DNA from: Kordia algicida OT-1
Lineage (GTDB): Bacteria; Bacteroidota; Bacteroidia; Flavobacteriales; Flavobacteriaceae
Direction of reading: 5' to 3'
NCBI RefSeq assembly: GCF_000154725.1
Contig: NZ_DS544873.1
Location: forward strand, 4,189,085 to 4,253,084
DNA length: 64,000 nt
The notes under the pieces are model-generated. The model ran no database searches. It saw only the letters and a list, made by a program, of their open reading frames with translations, and had not been told where the DNA came from. Of this stretch, positions 45,160 through 52,847 are shown in pieces. How positions within the stretch are numbered: position 1 is the first letter of the stretch; each line of letters begins with the position of its first letter. The translations under genes and the position numbers were made by a program.

Positions 45160-45291
45160 GGGCAACACCGTATAAAATTAATTGCTGGTTTTAGCCTACT
45201 TACGAAAGTCCTCGCGGACTTTCTATCTGTGATTTATTTGCTAAATTAGGTTCTTAAAACACGCAACTAATCTTATACAACAACGTTAGCC
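45160..45291 (+). other. attC-like site 1 (132 bp)
   Basis: Runs from GGGCAAC to GTTAGCC. Arms GTATAAAATTAATTGC and GCAACTAATCTTATAC pair at 14 of 16 positions; both mismatches are A-C on the top strand and T-G on the bottom strand. The tip carries a perfect 8-bp hairpin GAAAGTCC-TCGC-GGACTTTC. Confidence 0.8.
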
Positions 45292-45316
45292 ACAATAAAA
45301 ACCAACCATTCAAAAT

Positions 45317-46993
45317 ATGTCATTTGAAAGAACAATTAAAGTAGCTTTTGACAAAATATCAGGTGAAATTCTTGAAGCAAATGAGGTTTTTGAAACTGCG
45401 AAAAGCGGATTTGAAGTCCGAAAACAATTTCATAAAGACGAAGTTGAATTATACTGTTGTGAATGCACACAGAAACTTAATGTTTCAACAAGTAAGAATG
45501 ACCGACTTCATTTTAAACATCAGCCAAAAGCAAAATATTGCCTTTTAAAAGATTCAAAGTTTTCACCAAAAGAAACAGACGAATTAACGAAAATTTATAA
45601 ATCCAAAGAAAGCGACAGACACAAAGAATTAAAAAACAAAATTGCACAAAGAATATCAAAAATAAAAGGTGTTTCTTCAATAAACGTAGATGATAAATTT
45701 ATTATAAACGATAATGAAAAAAGAAAGCCAGATGTCTTTTGTGAATACAAAGGCAAAAAATTAGTTTTTGAAATTCAGCTTTCAGATTTATCGTTAAGAT
45801 ATATAATTAGTCGTTACGAGTTTTATAAACGTAATGGAATGTATCTAATATGGATACTTGACAATTTTGATGTTCAAGGTCAAAATCAAACAGAAAGAGA
45901 TATAAAGTATTTAACAGAATATCAAAACTTCTATAAATTAGACGAAAACACGAATGATTTTAGACTTCTTTGCACATATAAATTTCCTTTTTTAGTTGAA
46001 AATAACAAGTTACTGACCAAATGGATTGAAAAATCAATTAGCCTTTCACAATTAAAATTTGATAAAGAATTATATCAAGCCTATTATTTCGACTTCAAGA
46101 AAAAATTAGAACTTAAAGAAAAGGAAAGACTAAACAACATTAAGAAAGAAGGAAAAGCTGAAGCCGAAAGAAAAAAAGCAAGAAAATTAAACAAGGCAAA
46201 AGAAAAAGCTGAAGAAATTATTGATGATTTAAGGTATTTATGGAAAACTGAATCATTTTATTTTAAACCAATAAAAGATAGAATTTTTGAATTAAACGAA
46301 TTTGAGTTAAAGATACTTAACGAATCAAAAGCATTTAAAGAAGAAGAAAATCAGCCTAAAATTCATAAATGGTTTTCTATAGCAAAAAGAAACAATTACC
46401 ACTTTTTAGAATTTATGCTTGACTGTCAATATCTTGACATTGATGTGAATAAAAAATCCAAAGAGCAAAAAAGTCTATTTCAAACATTGTTTGAAAATAA
46501 AGAATTAGAACACGGAAAGTATTTATCAAGATTAATATTAAAAAGAGGTTATGTTTTTACAAAAACTGACGAGCCAATTATTCAAAATTGGTACTCAACA
46601 GAAAAAGAAAAACAATCTGAACTATTATTACATTATCTATCTAATAAACTAAATAGCAAATATTTAATAGACAAGTTATTTGAACATCGAAATTTAATTT
46701 GTACAATTGAGAGTGCAAAGAGAAATGAAATTATTGGTTTTGGTTTTAAACCAAATCAATGGATTGCTTTTGCAAATAATGCAGTCCATTCATATAAAGA
46801 ATATTGGGATTACATAGAAATAGCATTTAAACATTACGGAATTTGGGATAAACTAATCGAATTAGATAAGAAAGGAACTTTTAATAAAAAAGTAACTGCA
46901 TTTTATGAAGAAAGACCAAAAGCAAAATTTGATTGTGATTTGCTTTTTCAAATTTTATATCCCGAATTGAATAATGAAAATTACTGTGGCTAA
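45317..46993 (+). CDS. Cassette 2: CoiA-like / DUF6035-type PD-(D/E)XK nuclease
   Basis: The 558-aa protein opens with a zinc-ribbon-like cluster, Cys47-x-x-Cys50 ... His65-x-x-His68 ... Cys75, followed by a nuclease core with KPDVFCEY (Asp139) and KLVFEIQLSDL (Glu152-x-Gln154), the layout of competence protein CoiA and the DUF6035 family. YRSRYEFY-like residues (ISRYEFYKRNGMYLIWIL) continue the fold. The C-terminal ~250 residues are helical and Lys/Glu-rich and unknown. CoiA-type nucleases act on DNA in competence or defence; a defence role is inferred from the cassette setting. It ends inside the border of attC 2 (the stop is within GGCTAAC). Confidence 0.75.
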   Translation: MSFERTIKVAFDKISGEILEANEVFETAKSGFEVRKQFHKDEVELYCCECTQKLNVSTSKNDRLHFKHQPKAKYCLLKDSKFSPKETDELTKIYKSKESDRHKELKNKIAQRISKIKGVSSINVDDKFIINDNEKRKPDVFCEYKGKKLVFEIQLSDLSLRYIISRYEFYKRNGMYLIWILDNFDVQGQNQTERDIKYLTEYQNFYKLDENTNDFRLLCTYKFPFLVENNKLLTKWIEKSISLSQLKFDKELYQAYYFDFKKKLELKEKERLNNIKKEGKAEAERKKARKLNKAKEKAEEIIDDLRYLWKTESFYFKPIKDRIFELNEFELKILNESKAFKEEENQPKIHKWFSIAKRNNYHFLEFMLDCQYLDIDVNKKSKEQKSLFQTLFENKELEHGKYLSRLILKRGYVFTKTDEPIIQNWYSTEKEKQSELLLHYLSNKLNSKYLIDKLFEHRNLICTIESAKRNEIIGFGFKPNQWIAFANNAVHSYKEYWDYIEIAFKHYGIWDKLIELDKKGTFNKKVTAFYEERPKAKFDCDLLFQILYPELNNENYCG

Positions 46994-47116
46994 CAACGTG
47001 TATAGTTAATTGCTACTAAGTGCGTACTTTTGAATTCCTGCGGAATTCAAACTATTTGTGTACTTGATATTTAATCGCTAAATTTACGCAACTAACCATA
47101 CACAAACTCGTTGCCT
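46988..47116 (+). other. attC-like site 2 (129 bp)
   Basis: Runs from GGCTAAC to GTTGCCT. Arms GTGTATAGTTAATTGC and GCAACTAACCATACAC match at 14 of 16 positions with the same two A-C mismatches. The tip is a perfect 10-bp hairpin TTTGAATTCC-TGC-GGAATTCAAA (47029-47051). The stop codon of cassette 2 overlaps its first bases. Confidence 0.85.
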
Positions 47117-47520
47117 TTCATTAAAAAAGACAAACTTAAAATTGAGTGAAAAAGACGCTTAAACTGCTGATTTCTCACGCTGAACTCAAAAAAATAAGTT
47201 AAAATCAAATTAGAATACAGAATTAGACACGTGATTTTTTTTGCGATTTATGAGTACGATTTTGAATTGAAAAATAGAAGGCTGATTTCGACTATTAAAC
47301 GCGGATTAAAAATGAGTGACGATTCTAAAAAATACGCTGATTTGAAAGCTAACCATGAATAGTGGAGACGATTTTTTTTATGGATTTTTACAGTCTGAAA
47401 TGAAATTTGAACTTTAAGAATTTAAAGGGCAAAAGAAAATCCACTCAGAACGCAAAGGAGATTTTTAGCAAGTGTATGGAATTAAACGATGAATTTACAG
47501 AAACGTGAATAATAAACGAA
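47117..47520. other. Cassette 3 body: no gene (ORF-less cassette)
   Basis: About 400 bp between two attC-like sites has no ORF longer than 16 codons on the plus strand and none of note on the minus strand. The start GTTGCCTTT (47110) and end AAAGGCAAC (47528) still pair, so it is a formally intact cassette. It could be a decayed gene, carry a promoter or encode an RNA. Confidence 0.6.
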
Positions 47521-47521
47521 A

Positions 47522-47716
47522 AGGCAACACTGTGTATAAAACATAGCTGGTAATTGAGAAACTAGATGTTTGTGCTTATTTATTAAGTCCACCAAATCTT
47601 TGATTTGGTTCTTTATTGTTGACAAAATAATGTCCAAATCAAAGATTTGGCTAATTGATTAACTAAAAAATTTTTATATATTTATACGCTACGATTTATA
47701 CACGGAAACGTTGGCT
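47522..47716 (+). other. attC-like site 3 (195 bp)
   Basis: Runs from AGGCAAC to GTTGGCT. Arms GTGTATAAAACATAGC and GCTACGATTTATACAC match at 14 of 16. The longer tip contains CCAAATCTTTGATTTGG (~47591) and its exact reverse complement CCAAATCAAAGATTTGG (~47634), a nested 17-bp inverted repeat. Confidence 0.75.
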
Positions 47717-47750
47717 GTAATGTAAAACGACATTTGCGAAAACAAAGAAA

Positions 47751-48218
47751 ATGACTCAATCTGAACTTATAATTTTAAATTTTACAGAAATAAGGAGAAG
47801 AAGTATAAAACTTTGGAATGGACTACCTGAGAAATATTATAATTGGAAACCTGACGAAAAAGCAATGAGTGCGTCAGAAATGATAAGACACGTTTTGGAG
47901 GCTGATTATGGATGGAATATTATTATTAATCAAGGTGATATGACAAATTATAAAACACCTTGGGAAAACCGACCATTCATTAACGTAACTGACGAACTTG
48001 AATTTGCGGAACCTTATAGAAAAACATTTATAGAAAGTGTATGGCAATTTTCGGATACGGAATTAAACGAAGCCGAAATCATTCATCCAGGGAACGGAGA
48101 AAAGAAAATACTTGGAAAATATTTATTGCGGATTGGATATCACGAATCAGTTCACGCAGGACAATTTTTGTCGTATTTAAGAGCAATGAAAATTGATAGA
48201 CCAAAAATATGGGATTGA
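47751..48218 (+). CDS. Cassette 4: DinB family metal-binding protein
   Basis: The 155-aa protein has the four-helix DinB fold with the His triad His47 (MIRHVLEAD) and His131/His135 (GYHESVHAGQF) for a divalent metal. Members include damage-inducible proteins and thiol-S-transferases such as BacA-like enzymes; the substrate here is unknown. It is the only gene of its cassette, 35 bp from the core GTT. Confidence 0.82.
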   Translation: MTQSELIILNFTEIRRRSIKLWNGLPEKYYNWKPDEKAMSASEMIRHVLEADYGWNIIINQGDMTNYKTPWENRPFINVTDELEFAEPYRKTFIESVWQFSDTELNEAEIIHPGNGEKKILGKYLLRIGYHESVHAGQFLSYLRAMKIDRPKIWD

Positions 48219-48229
48219 AAAAACACTAC

Positions 48230-48361
48230 AGCCAACACTGGCTATAAGTAATTGCTTAGGCTTGGGCTACATCTGAAAATTTCTGCGAAATTTTCAGTTT
48301 GGTGTGTACTTGCAAAAGTTGTACCTTAGTCACGCAACTACTCATAGCCTAACCGTTACCC
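48230..48361 (+). other. attC-like site 4 (132 bp)
   Basis: Runs from AGCCAAC to GTTACCC. Arms GGCTATAAGTAATTGC and GCAACTACTCATAGCC match at 14 of 16 with the two conserved A-C mismatches. The tip is a perfect 11-bp hairpin CTGAAAATTTC-TGC-GAAATTTTCAG (48273-48297). Confidence 0.85.
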
Positions 48362-48377
48362 AACATTTGACCAAAAA

Positions 48378-49385
48378 ATGAGAATAAGCCAATTTCAAAA
48401 ATATTCGCAAAAAGAAAATACCGTCACAAATAATGTCTTGTTGATGCTATCAAGATTAAATGACCTAAACATTGGCTATTACAAATCAATAATCGAACGA
48501 CTAAACGAAGGCAATATCCAGCAATATTATTATCCTCAACCAATTTTCACTCAACAAATCGGAATGAAAAAGGGGATAATAGACGGACATATTGAAGTAA
48601 AACCCTCAAAAATAGTTATTGAAACAAAGTTAAATAGTACTGAATTTATCGATAAATTAATTAAGTACGGCAAAGTATTTAATGAGAATAGTCAAAATCA
48701 ACTTTGGCATTTAAGTTCGGTTAAATTTAATGACAGTGAGGTAACAGAAATTAACACTAGACTTAAGCAGTCATATCCAAAACTGAATATTCAATTCAAT
48801 AATTTACTATTCAATGATTTGCTTGAAAATTTAGAAGGCATTTATGAAGAGAATACTCACGATATGGAATTGCGACTACTTCTTGACGATTTTAGCAATT
48901 ATTGTATTGAAAGTAATTTAATATCTGACGAGGAATATAAATTGTTGTTTGTGCCAACAGGCTTTTCATACAATTGGAACAAAAAGCATAAAATATATTA
49001 TTGTCCAACTCATTGGCACAGTCAAAAATTTAAGTTCTTTGGTCTTTATAATTGGAAATCTGTTAGGACAATTTCTGAGATTGAAACAACAATTATTGCG
49101 GACTATGATGCTGATACAAACAAATTAACTCTTCATAGCAAAGGTCATACGGATGACCAAATAAGTCGATTGAAAAAAGGACTTACGGAATTGGATGAAA
49201 ACCATTATGGATTAAAATATTATATTTTACCTGAACGAAATACATTTGATACTGACTTTAAGAAAATTTCTCGTGGAGGAATTCAAGGGTATAGATATAA
49301 AGACCTGCGAGACTTTTTGACACTCGGTGAATATACTGACGTTGAACGCATTGCAGAGGAATTAAGAAAAGTAAGATGGAAATAA
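48378..49385 (+). CDS. Cassette 5: predicted PD-(D/E)XK nuclease-fold protein
   Basis: The 335-aa protein shows a restriction-endonuclease-like core: KKGIIDGHIEV with Asp69 and KIVIETKLN with Glu82-x-Lys84, followed by a helix. Residues 150-335 form an unrecognised domain containing a CPTHWHS segment and a C-terminal YKDLRDFLTLGEYTDVERI. It may be a single-protein defence nuclease, but no family is known to me. It starts 16 bp after the core GTTACCC and ends 8 bp before the next. Confidence 0.65.
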   Translation: MRISQFQKYSQKENTVTNNVLLMLSRLNDLNIGYYKSIIERLNEGNIQQYYYPQPIFTQQIGMKKGIIDGHIEVKPSKIVIETKLNSTEFIDKLIKYGKVFNENSQNQLWHLSSVKFNDSEVTEINTRLKQSYPKLNIQFNNLLFNDLLENLEGIYEENTHDMELRLLLDDFSNYCIESNLISDEEYKLLFVPTGFSYNWNKKHKIYYCPTHWHSQKFKFFGLYNWKSVRTISEIETTIIADYDADTNKLTLHSKGHTDDQISRLKKGLTELDENHYGLKYYILPERNTFDTDFKKISRGGIQGYRYKDLRDFLTLGEYTDVERIAEELRKVRWK

Positions 49386-49392
49386 AAACGTT

Positions 49393-49580
49393 GGGTAACA
49401 ACGTATATAGCTCATAGCTAATTAGTTGCTTATTCGAAGTTAAGGCATATTTGCAAGTCCGCCAAATTTTTTAATTTGGCTTATTGAGAAAAAAGATAAT
49501 AAGAAAATTAAAAAATTCGGCTCGTGCTTAACCGAAAATTTATCGCTAATTTGCACGCTACGAGCCATATACAAGACCGT
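49393..49580 (+). other. attC-like site 5, interrupted by an IS at its right core
   Basis: Begins with GGGTAAC. Arms GTATATAGCTCATAGC and GCTACGAGCCATATAC match at 14 of 16. The right core GTTGTGC is split: GT ends at 49580 and GTTGTGC is restored at 51230 after the IS and its CCGT duplication. The tip includes GCCAAATTTTTTAATTTGGC and a Glu/Ala-free AT-rich stretch. Confidence 0.8.
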
Positions 49581-51227
49581 CAGACTGTCTCAAAACTCGC
49601 ATATTATTTTCTATTAATATTAAATATTCCGATATTTAAGTATGGAATATTTAAAAGGTGATTCGAGAACACAACTTACATTATACACTACTTGTCTTGA
49701 AGATATGATACCTCAAGATAATTCTGTACGATTTATAGATAAATTTGTAAACTCACTTAATTTACAAGAATTAGGTTTTGACGCCATAGCTTCTCAAGGA
49801 AGACCGTCTTATGATCCTGCTGATTTACTAAAATTATACATTTACGGGTATATGAATCGTACACGATCTTCACGAGTTTTAGAAAAAGAATGCTCCCGAA
49901 ATATTGAAGTGATATGGCTTTTGAAAAATCTTAAACCAGACCATAATACGATAGCGCGTTTTAGAAAAGAAAACTCAAAAGCTATCAAACGAGTTTTCAG
50001 ACAAAGTGTAACCATTGCTAAGAATTTTAACCTGATTGGTGGAGTTCTTATCGCTGGTGATTCCACCAAATTAAGAGCGCAGAATAGCAAGAAAAACAAT
50101 TATAATAAGAAAAAGATTGAACGTCATTTAGCGTATATTGATAAAAAACTATCGCAATACAATACTGAATTGGCTACTGCTGATAATGATAGTAAAGTTA
50201 AAATTCAGAAAAACATTGAAAAACACAAACGACATCAAGTTAAGTACACGCAGATAAAGCAAGAATTAGAAGCTGATACTACTACTGAAAACCCTCAATT
50301 ATCTACTAGCGATCCAGATAGCAGACATCAAATAGTAAGAGGAATGATAACAGAAGTTTGCTATACGGCACAAACTACTGTTGACGAAAAACACAACATA
50401 CTTATTGATTATAAAATCACCAATCAAAACGATAAGAAAGCCATGGGAATGATGCTCAGAAGAGCTAAATCTATTTTAAGACATCATCAGTTTACTGCCC
50501 TTTATGACAAAGGATATCATACAGGTAGTGAATTTGATATTGCACATTCGTTAGGTATCGAAACATTAGTTGCTATCCCTAATATTGGCAGAGCCAGTCA
50601 AGCCCCTGACCCTAAATATAATGTAGAATATTTTAAATATGATAAACACAAAGATTGTTATATATGCCCACAAAAACAAGAACTAACAAGTAATCAAAAT
50701 TGGTATAAGGCACGTAACTATAAGTTCAAACAATACAAAACCAAGGCGTGTAAAACTTGTCCTGTTAGAAACTTATGTACAACAGCTAAAGTAAATGGAA
50801 AGATCGTGCAACGAAGTGAATATGCGCATGCTATTGAAGGCAATGCAGAACGTATAAAAGTTAATGAAGATACCTACAAAAAGCGACAAGCTATCGTAGA
50901 ACATCCCTTTGGAACCATCAAAAGACAATGGGGATTTGATTATATCATTACTAAACGGACAATTGAATCGGCTTCAGCTGATTTTGGATTAGTTGCTTTA
51001 GCCTACAATTTGAAAAGAATCATCAATATTGGCAAAGCTTCAAAGAGTACCAAAAAACTTTGTTTGTGTCATTTTAGGAGGGTAAATCGCTTATATAAGC
51101 CCAAAAAGAGCATTATTAGCGTGTTAAAATCATTATTTTACAAAAGACAAGAAGTCTTTAAAATAGCTACGTAATTTTAAAATTTAATGTAAATTAGAAA
51201 CCTAATAGGTAGTTTTGAGACAGACTG
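49581..51227 (+). mobile_element. IS1182-family insertion sequence with 4-bp target duplication
   Basis: Ends are the inverted repeats CAGACTGTCTCAAAAC (49581-49596) and GTTTTGAGACAGACTG (51212-51227), 15 of 16 matching. CCGT is duplicated on both sides (49577-49580 and 51228-51231). The element is 1647 bp with one intact transposase gene, so the insertion looks recent. Confidence 0.9.
49642..51174 (+). CDS. IS1182 family transposase
   Basis: The 510-aa protein begins with the N-terminal DUF772-type domain (YLKGDSRTQLTLYTTCLEDMIP ... PADLLKLYIYGYMNRTRSSRVLEKECSRN). It has a DDE catalytic domain with LIAGDSTKLRA, ALYDKGYHTGSEFD and VEHPFGTIKRQWGF (the E), and a Cys cluster ACKTCPVRNLC. Length and layout are complete, so it should be active. 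Confidence 0.93.
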   Translation: MEYLKGDSRTQLTLYTTCLEDMIPQDNSVRFIDKFVNSLNLQELGFDAIASQGRPSYDPADLLKLYIYGYMNRTRSSRVLEKECSRNIEVIWLLKNLKPDHNTIARFRKENSKAIKRVFRQSVTIAKNFNLIGGVLIAGDSTKLRAQNSKKNNYNKKKIERHLAYIDKKLSQYNTELATADNDSKVKIQKNIEKHKRHQVKYTQIKQELEADTTTENPQLSTSDPDSRHQIVRGMITEVCYTAQTTVDEKHNILIDYKITNQNDKKAMGMMLRRAKSILRHHQFTALYDKGYHTGSEFDIAHSLGIETLVAIPNIGRASQAPDPKYNVEYFKYDKHKDCYICPQKQELTSNQNWYKARNYKFKQYKTKACKTCPVRNLCTTAKVNGKIVQRSEYAHAIEGNAERIKVNEDTYKKRQAIVEHPFGTIKRQWGFDYIITKRTIESASADFGLVALAYNLKRIINIGKASKSTKKLCLCHFRRVNRLYKPKKSIISVLKSLFYKRQEVFKIAT

Positions 51228-51264
51228 CCGTTGTGCGTCACTCAGAAAAACGACCAAAAGATAA

Positions 51265-52080
51265 ATGGACTATCAAACATTTGAACCACATTCTAACCTA
51301 AAATCACTTGTTAGTTGCTATTGGACTTTGGAAGTGCCCAAACAGTCTGAACCGCAAAAACAACGAATAGTACCTGATGGTTGTATTGAAATGGCGTTTA
51401 TTCTCGGAGATGATATAAAGCGGTACACTTCCAAAAATGAATTTATACTTCAACCTCGCGCAATGGTACTCGGACAAACAATTGAACCTTTTTACATTGA
51501 GCCAACGGGATATGTTAAAACATTTGCTGTCCGATTTTATCCATATGGATTTGCAAACTTTGTTTCTGAACCAATCAGCAATTTGGTAAATAAAGAAACA
51601 CCTTCAAGCAAACTTTTTAAAAAGGAAATCGCAGATAATTTAGAACAAAAAATTGTTAAAGCTGAAAACACGGAACAACGGATAAGCATTATCGAAAAAT
51701 TTCTTTTGGAAAGACTTAATGATGAAAAAACGATAAATAAAATCGTAAAAAACACTGTAGATTCCCTTTTATCCACAAGCGGAAGTGTTTCAATAAATTC
51801 AATCCTCAAAGACAATTTGTCAAAACGGAGACAACTTGAAAGAAACTTCAAAAAGCAAATTGGAGTAAGTCCTAAACAATTGGGAAAAGTAATTCGATTA
51901 CAAACCGCTTTAAAAATGTTGCTTAACAAAAAGTCAGAGAATCTGACAGATATAGCCTACGAAAGTGAATATTTTGACCAAGCACATTTTATAAAAGACT
52001 TTAGAGAATTTACAGGAATAAACCCCAAAGAGTTTATCAATCACGAAAATTTAGCTCTTTCCGCACTTTTTTACAAATAG
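51265..52080 (+). CDS. Cassette 6 gene A: AraC-family transcriptional regulator
   Basis: The 271-aa protein has a DUF6597-like N-terminal domain (LVSCYWTLEVPKQSEPQKQRIVPDGCIEMAFILG) and two C-terminal AraC HTH motifs (ILKDNLSKRRQLERNFKKQIGVSPKQL and LTDIAYESEYFDQAHFIKDFREFTGINPKEF). Effector and target are not known. It lies just after the IS and shares the cassette with the VOC gene 75 bp downstream, which it may control. Confidence 0.88.
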   Translation: MDYQTFEPHSNLKSLVSCYWTLEVPKQSEPQKQRIVPDGCIEMAFILGDDIKRYTSKNEFILQPRAMVLGQTIEPFYIEPTGYVKTFAVRFYPYGFANFVSEPISNLVNKETPSSKLFKKEIADNLEQKIVKAENTEQRISIIEKFLLERLNDEKTINKIVKNTVDSLLSTSGSVSINSILKDNLSKRRQLERNFKKQIGVSPKQLGKVIRLQTALKMLLNKKSENLTDIAYESEYFDQAHFIKDFREFTGINPKEFINHENLALSALFYK

Positions 52081-52155
52081 TTTAAGGGTGTCGCATTTTT
52101 ACAATTTCAAGCGACTTTCTACCGCTAATTTTGTTCCGTCAACAACGGACATAAA

Positions 52156-52650
52156 ATGAAAGGAAAAATATTTATCACAATTATGGCTTTGACCCTTGGT
52201 ATTGTATCCTGCAAAAACAAAGGAACTTCTGATATGGAATCAAATCCTACTAAAGAGACAACAATAAAAAACGACAAGAATATGAACAGTTTTATATCAA
52301 TATTTGAGATTCCAGCAACGGACATTTCACGAGCCATTAGTTTTTACAAAAAGATTTTAGGAGTAGAAATTGAAAGATTAGATTTCCCGGGAATAGAAAT
52401 GGGCTTATTCCCATACCAAGACCAAATGGTAACAGGAGTTATTATGAAAGGAGAAGGTCACGAACCTTCTGCCAAAGGAGTTACTATTTATCTGAATGGC
52501 GGAGACAACTTGCAAACGATTCTTGATAAAGTAGAAGGAAATGGCGGAAAGATTATTATTCCTAAAACACCACACGCAGACGAAAATGGATTTTTTGCTA
52601 TTTTCCACGACTCAGAAGGAAACAAAATCGGACTTCATTCGCCAAATTAG
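52156..52650 (+). CDS. Cassette 6 gene B: VOC-fold lipoprotein
   Basis: The 164-aa product has a lipoprotein signal with Cys19 (LGIVSCK) and a ~25-aa linker. A VOC domain starting MNSFISIFEIPATDISRAISFYKK follows, ending FFAIFHDSEGNKIGLHSPN. The internal Met at ~43 could start a cytosolic form, but the signal peptide makes the longer start likely. The usual metal ligands are not all obvious. Binding or modification of a small molecule is inferred from the family. Confidence 0.82.
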   Translation: MKGKIFITIMALTLGIVSCKNKGTSDMESNPTKETTIKNDKNMNSFISIFEIPATDISRAISFYKKILGVEIERLDFPGIEMGLFPYQDQMVTGVIMKGEGHEPSAKGVTIYLNGGDNLQTILDKVEGNGGKIIIPKTPHADENGFFAIFHDSEGNKIGLHSPN

Positions 52651-52664
52651 GAAAAAGAGCGAAC

Positions 52665-52794
52665 GCATAACATTGTGTATAAGCAATAGCGGTTTAAGTG
52701 CAAACTTGAACCGTTTTTGCGTTTATTTAAGTATATTGCTTACCTAAAAGTAGTAGCTATATATCCGCTACTGCTCATACACTCAACGTTGGCA
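52665..52794 (+). other. attC-like site 6 (130 bp)
   Basis: Runs from GCATAAC to GTTGGCA. Arms GTGTATAAGCAATAGC and GCTACTGCTCATACAC match at 14 of 16 with the two conserved A-C mismatches. The tip stem CGGTTTAAGT-GCAA-ACTTGAACCG pairs with one G-T. Confidence 0.8.
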
Positions 52795-52847
52795 GCAAGT
52801 GCAACAACCAAGTACCCGAATATCAACAATAGGATAATTATCAAAAA

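Noticed and set aside
45160-45291. Simple transcription terminators between cassettes
   Set aside because: The tip hairpins alone resemble terminators but lack T-runs, and the outer arms with fixed mismatches and paired cassette ends are not explained by termination.
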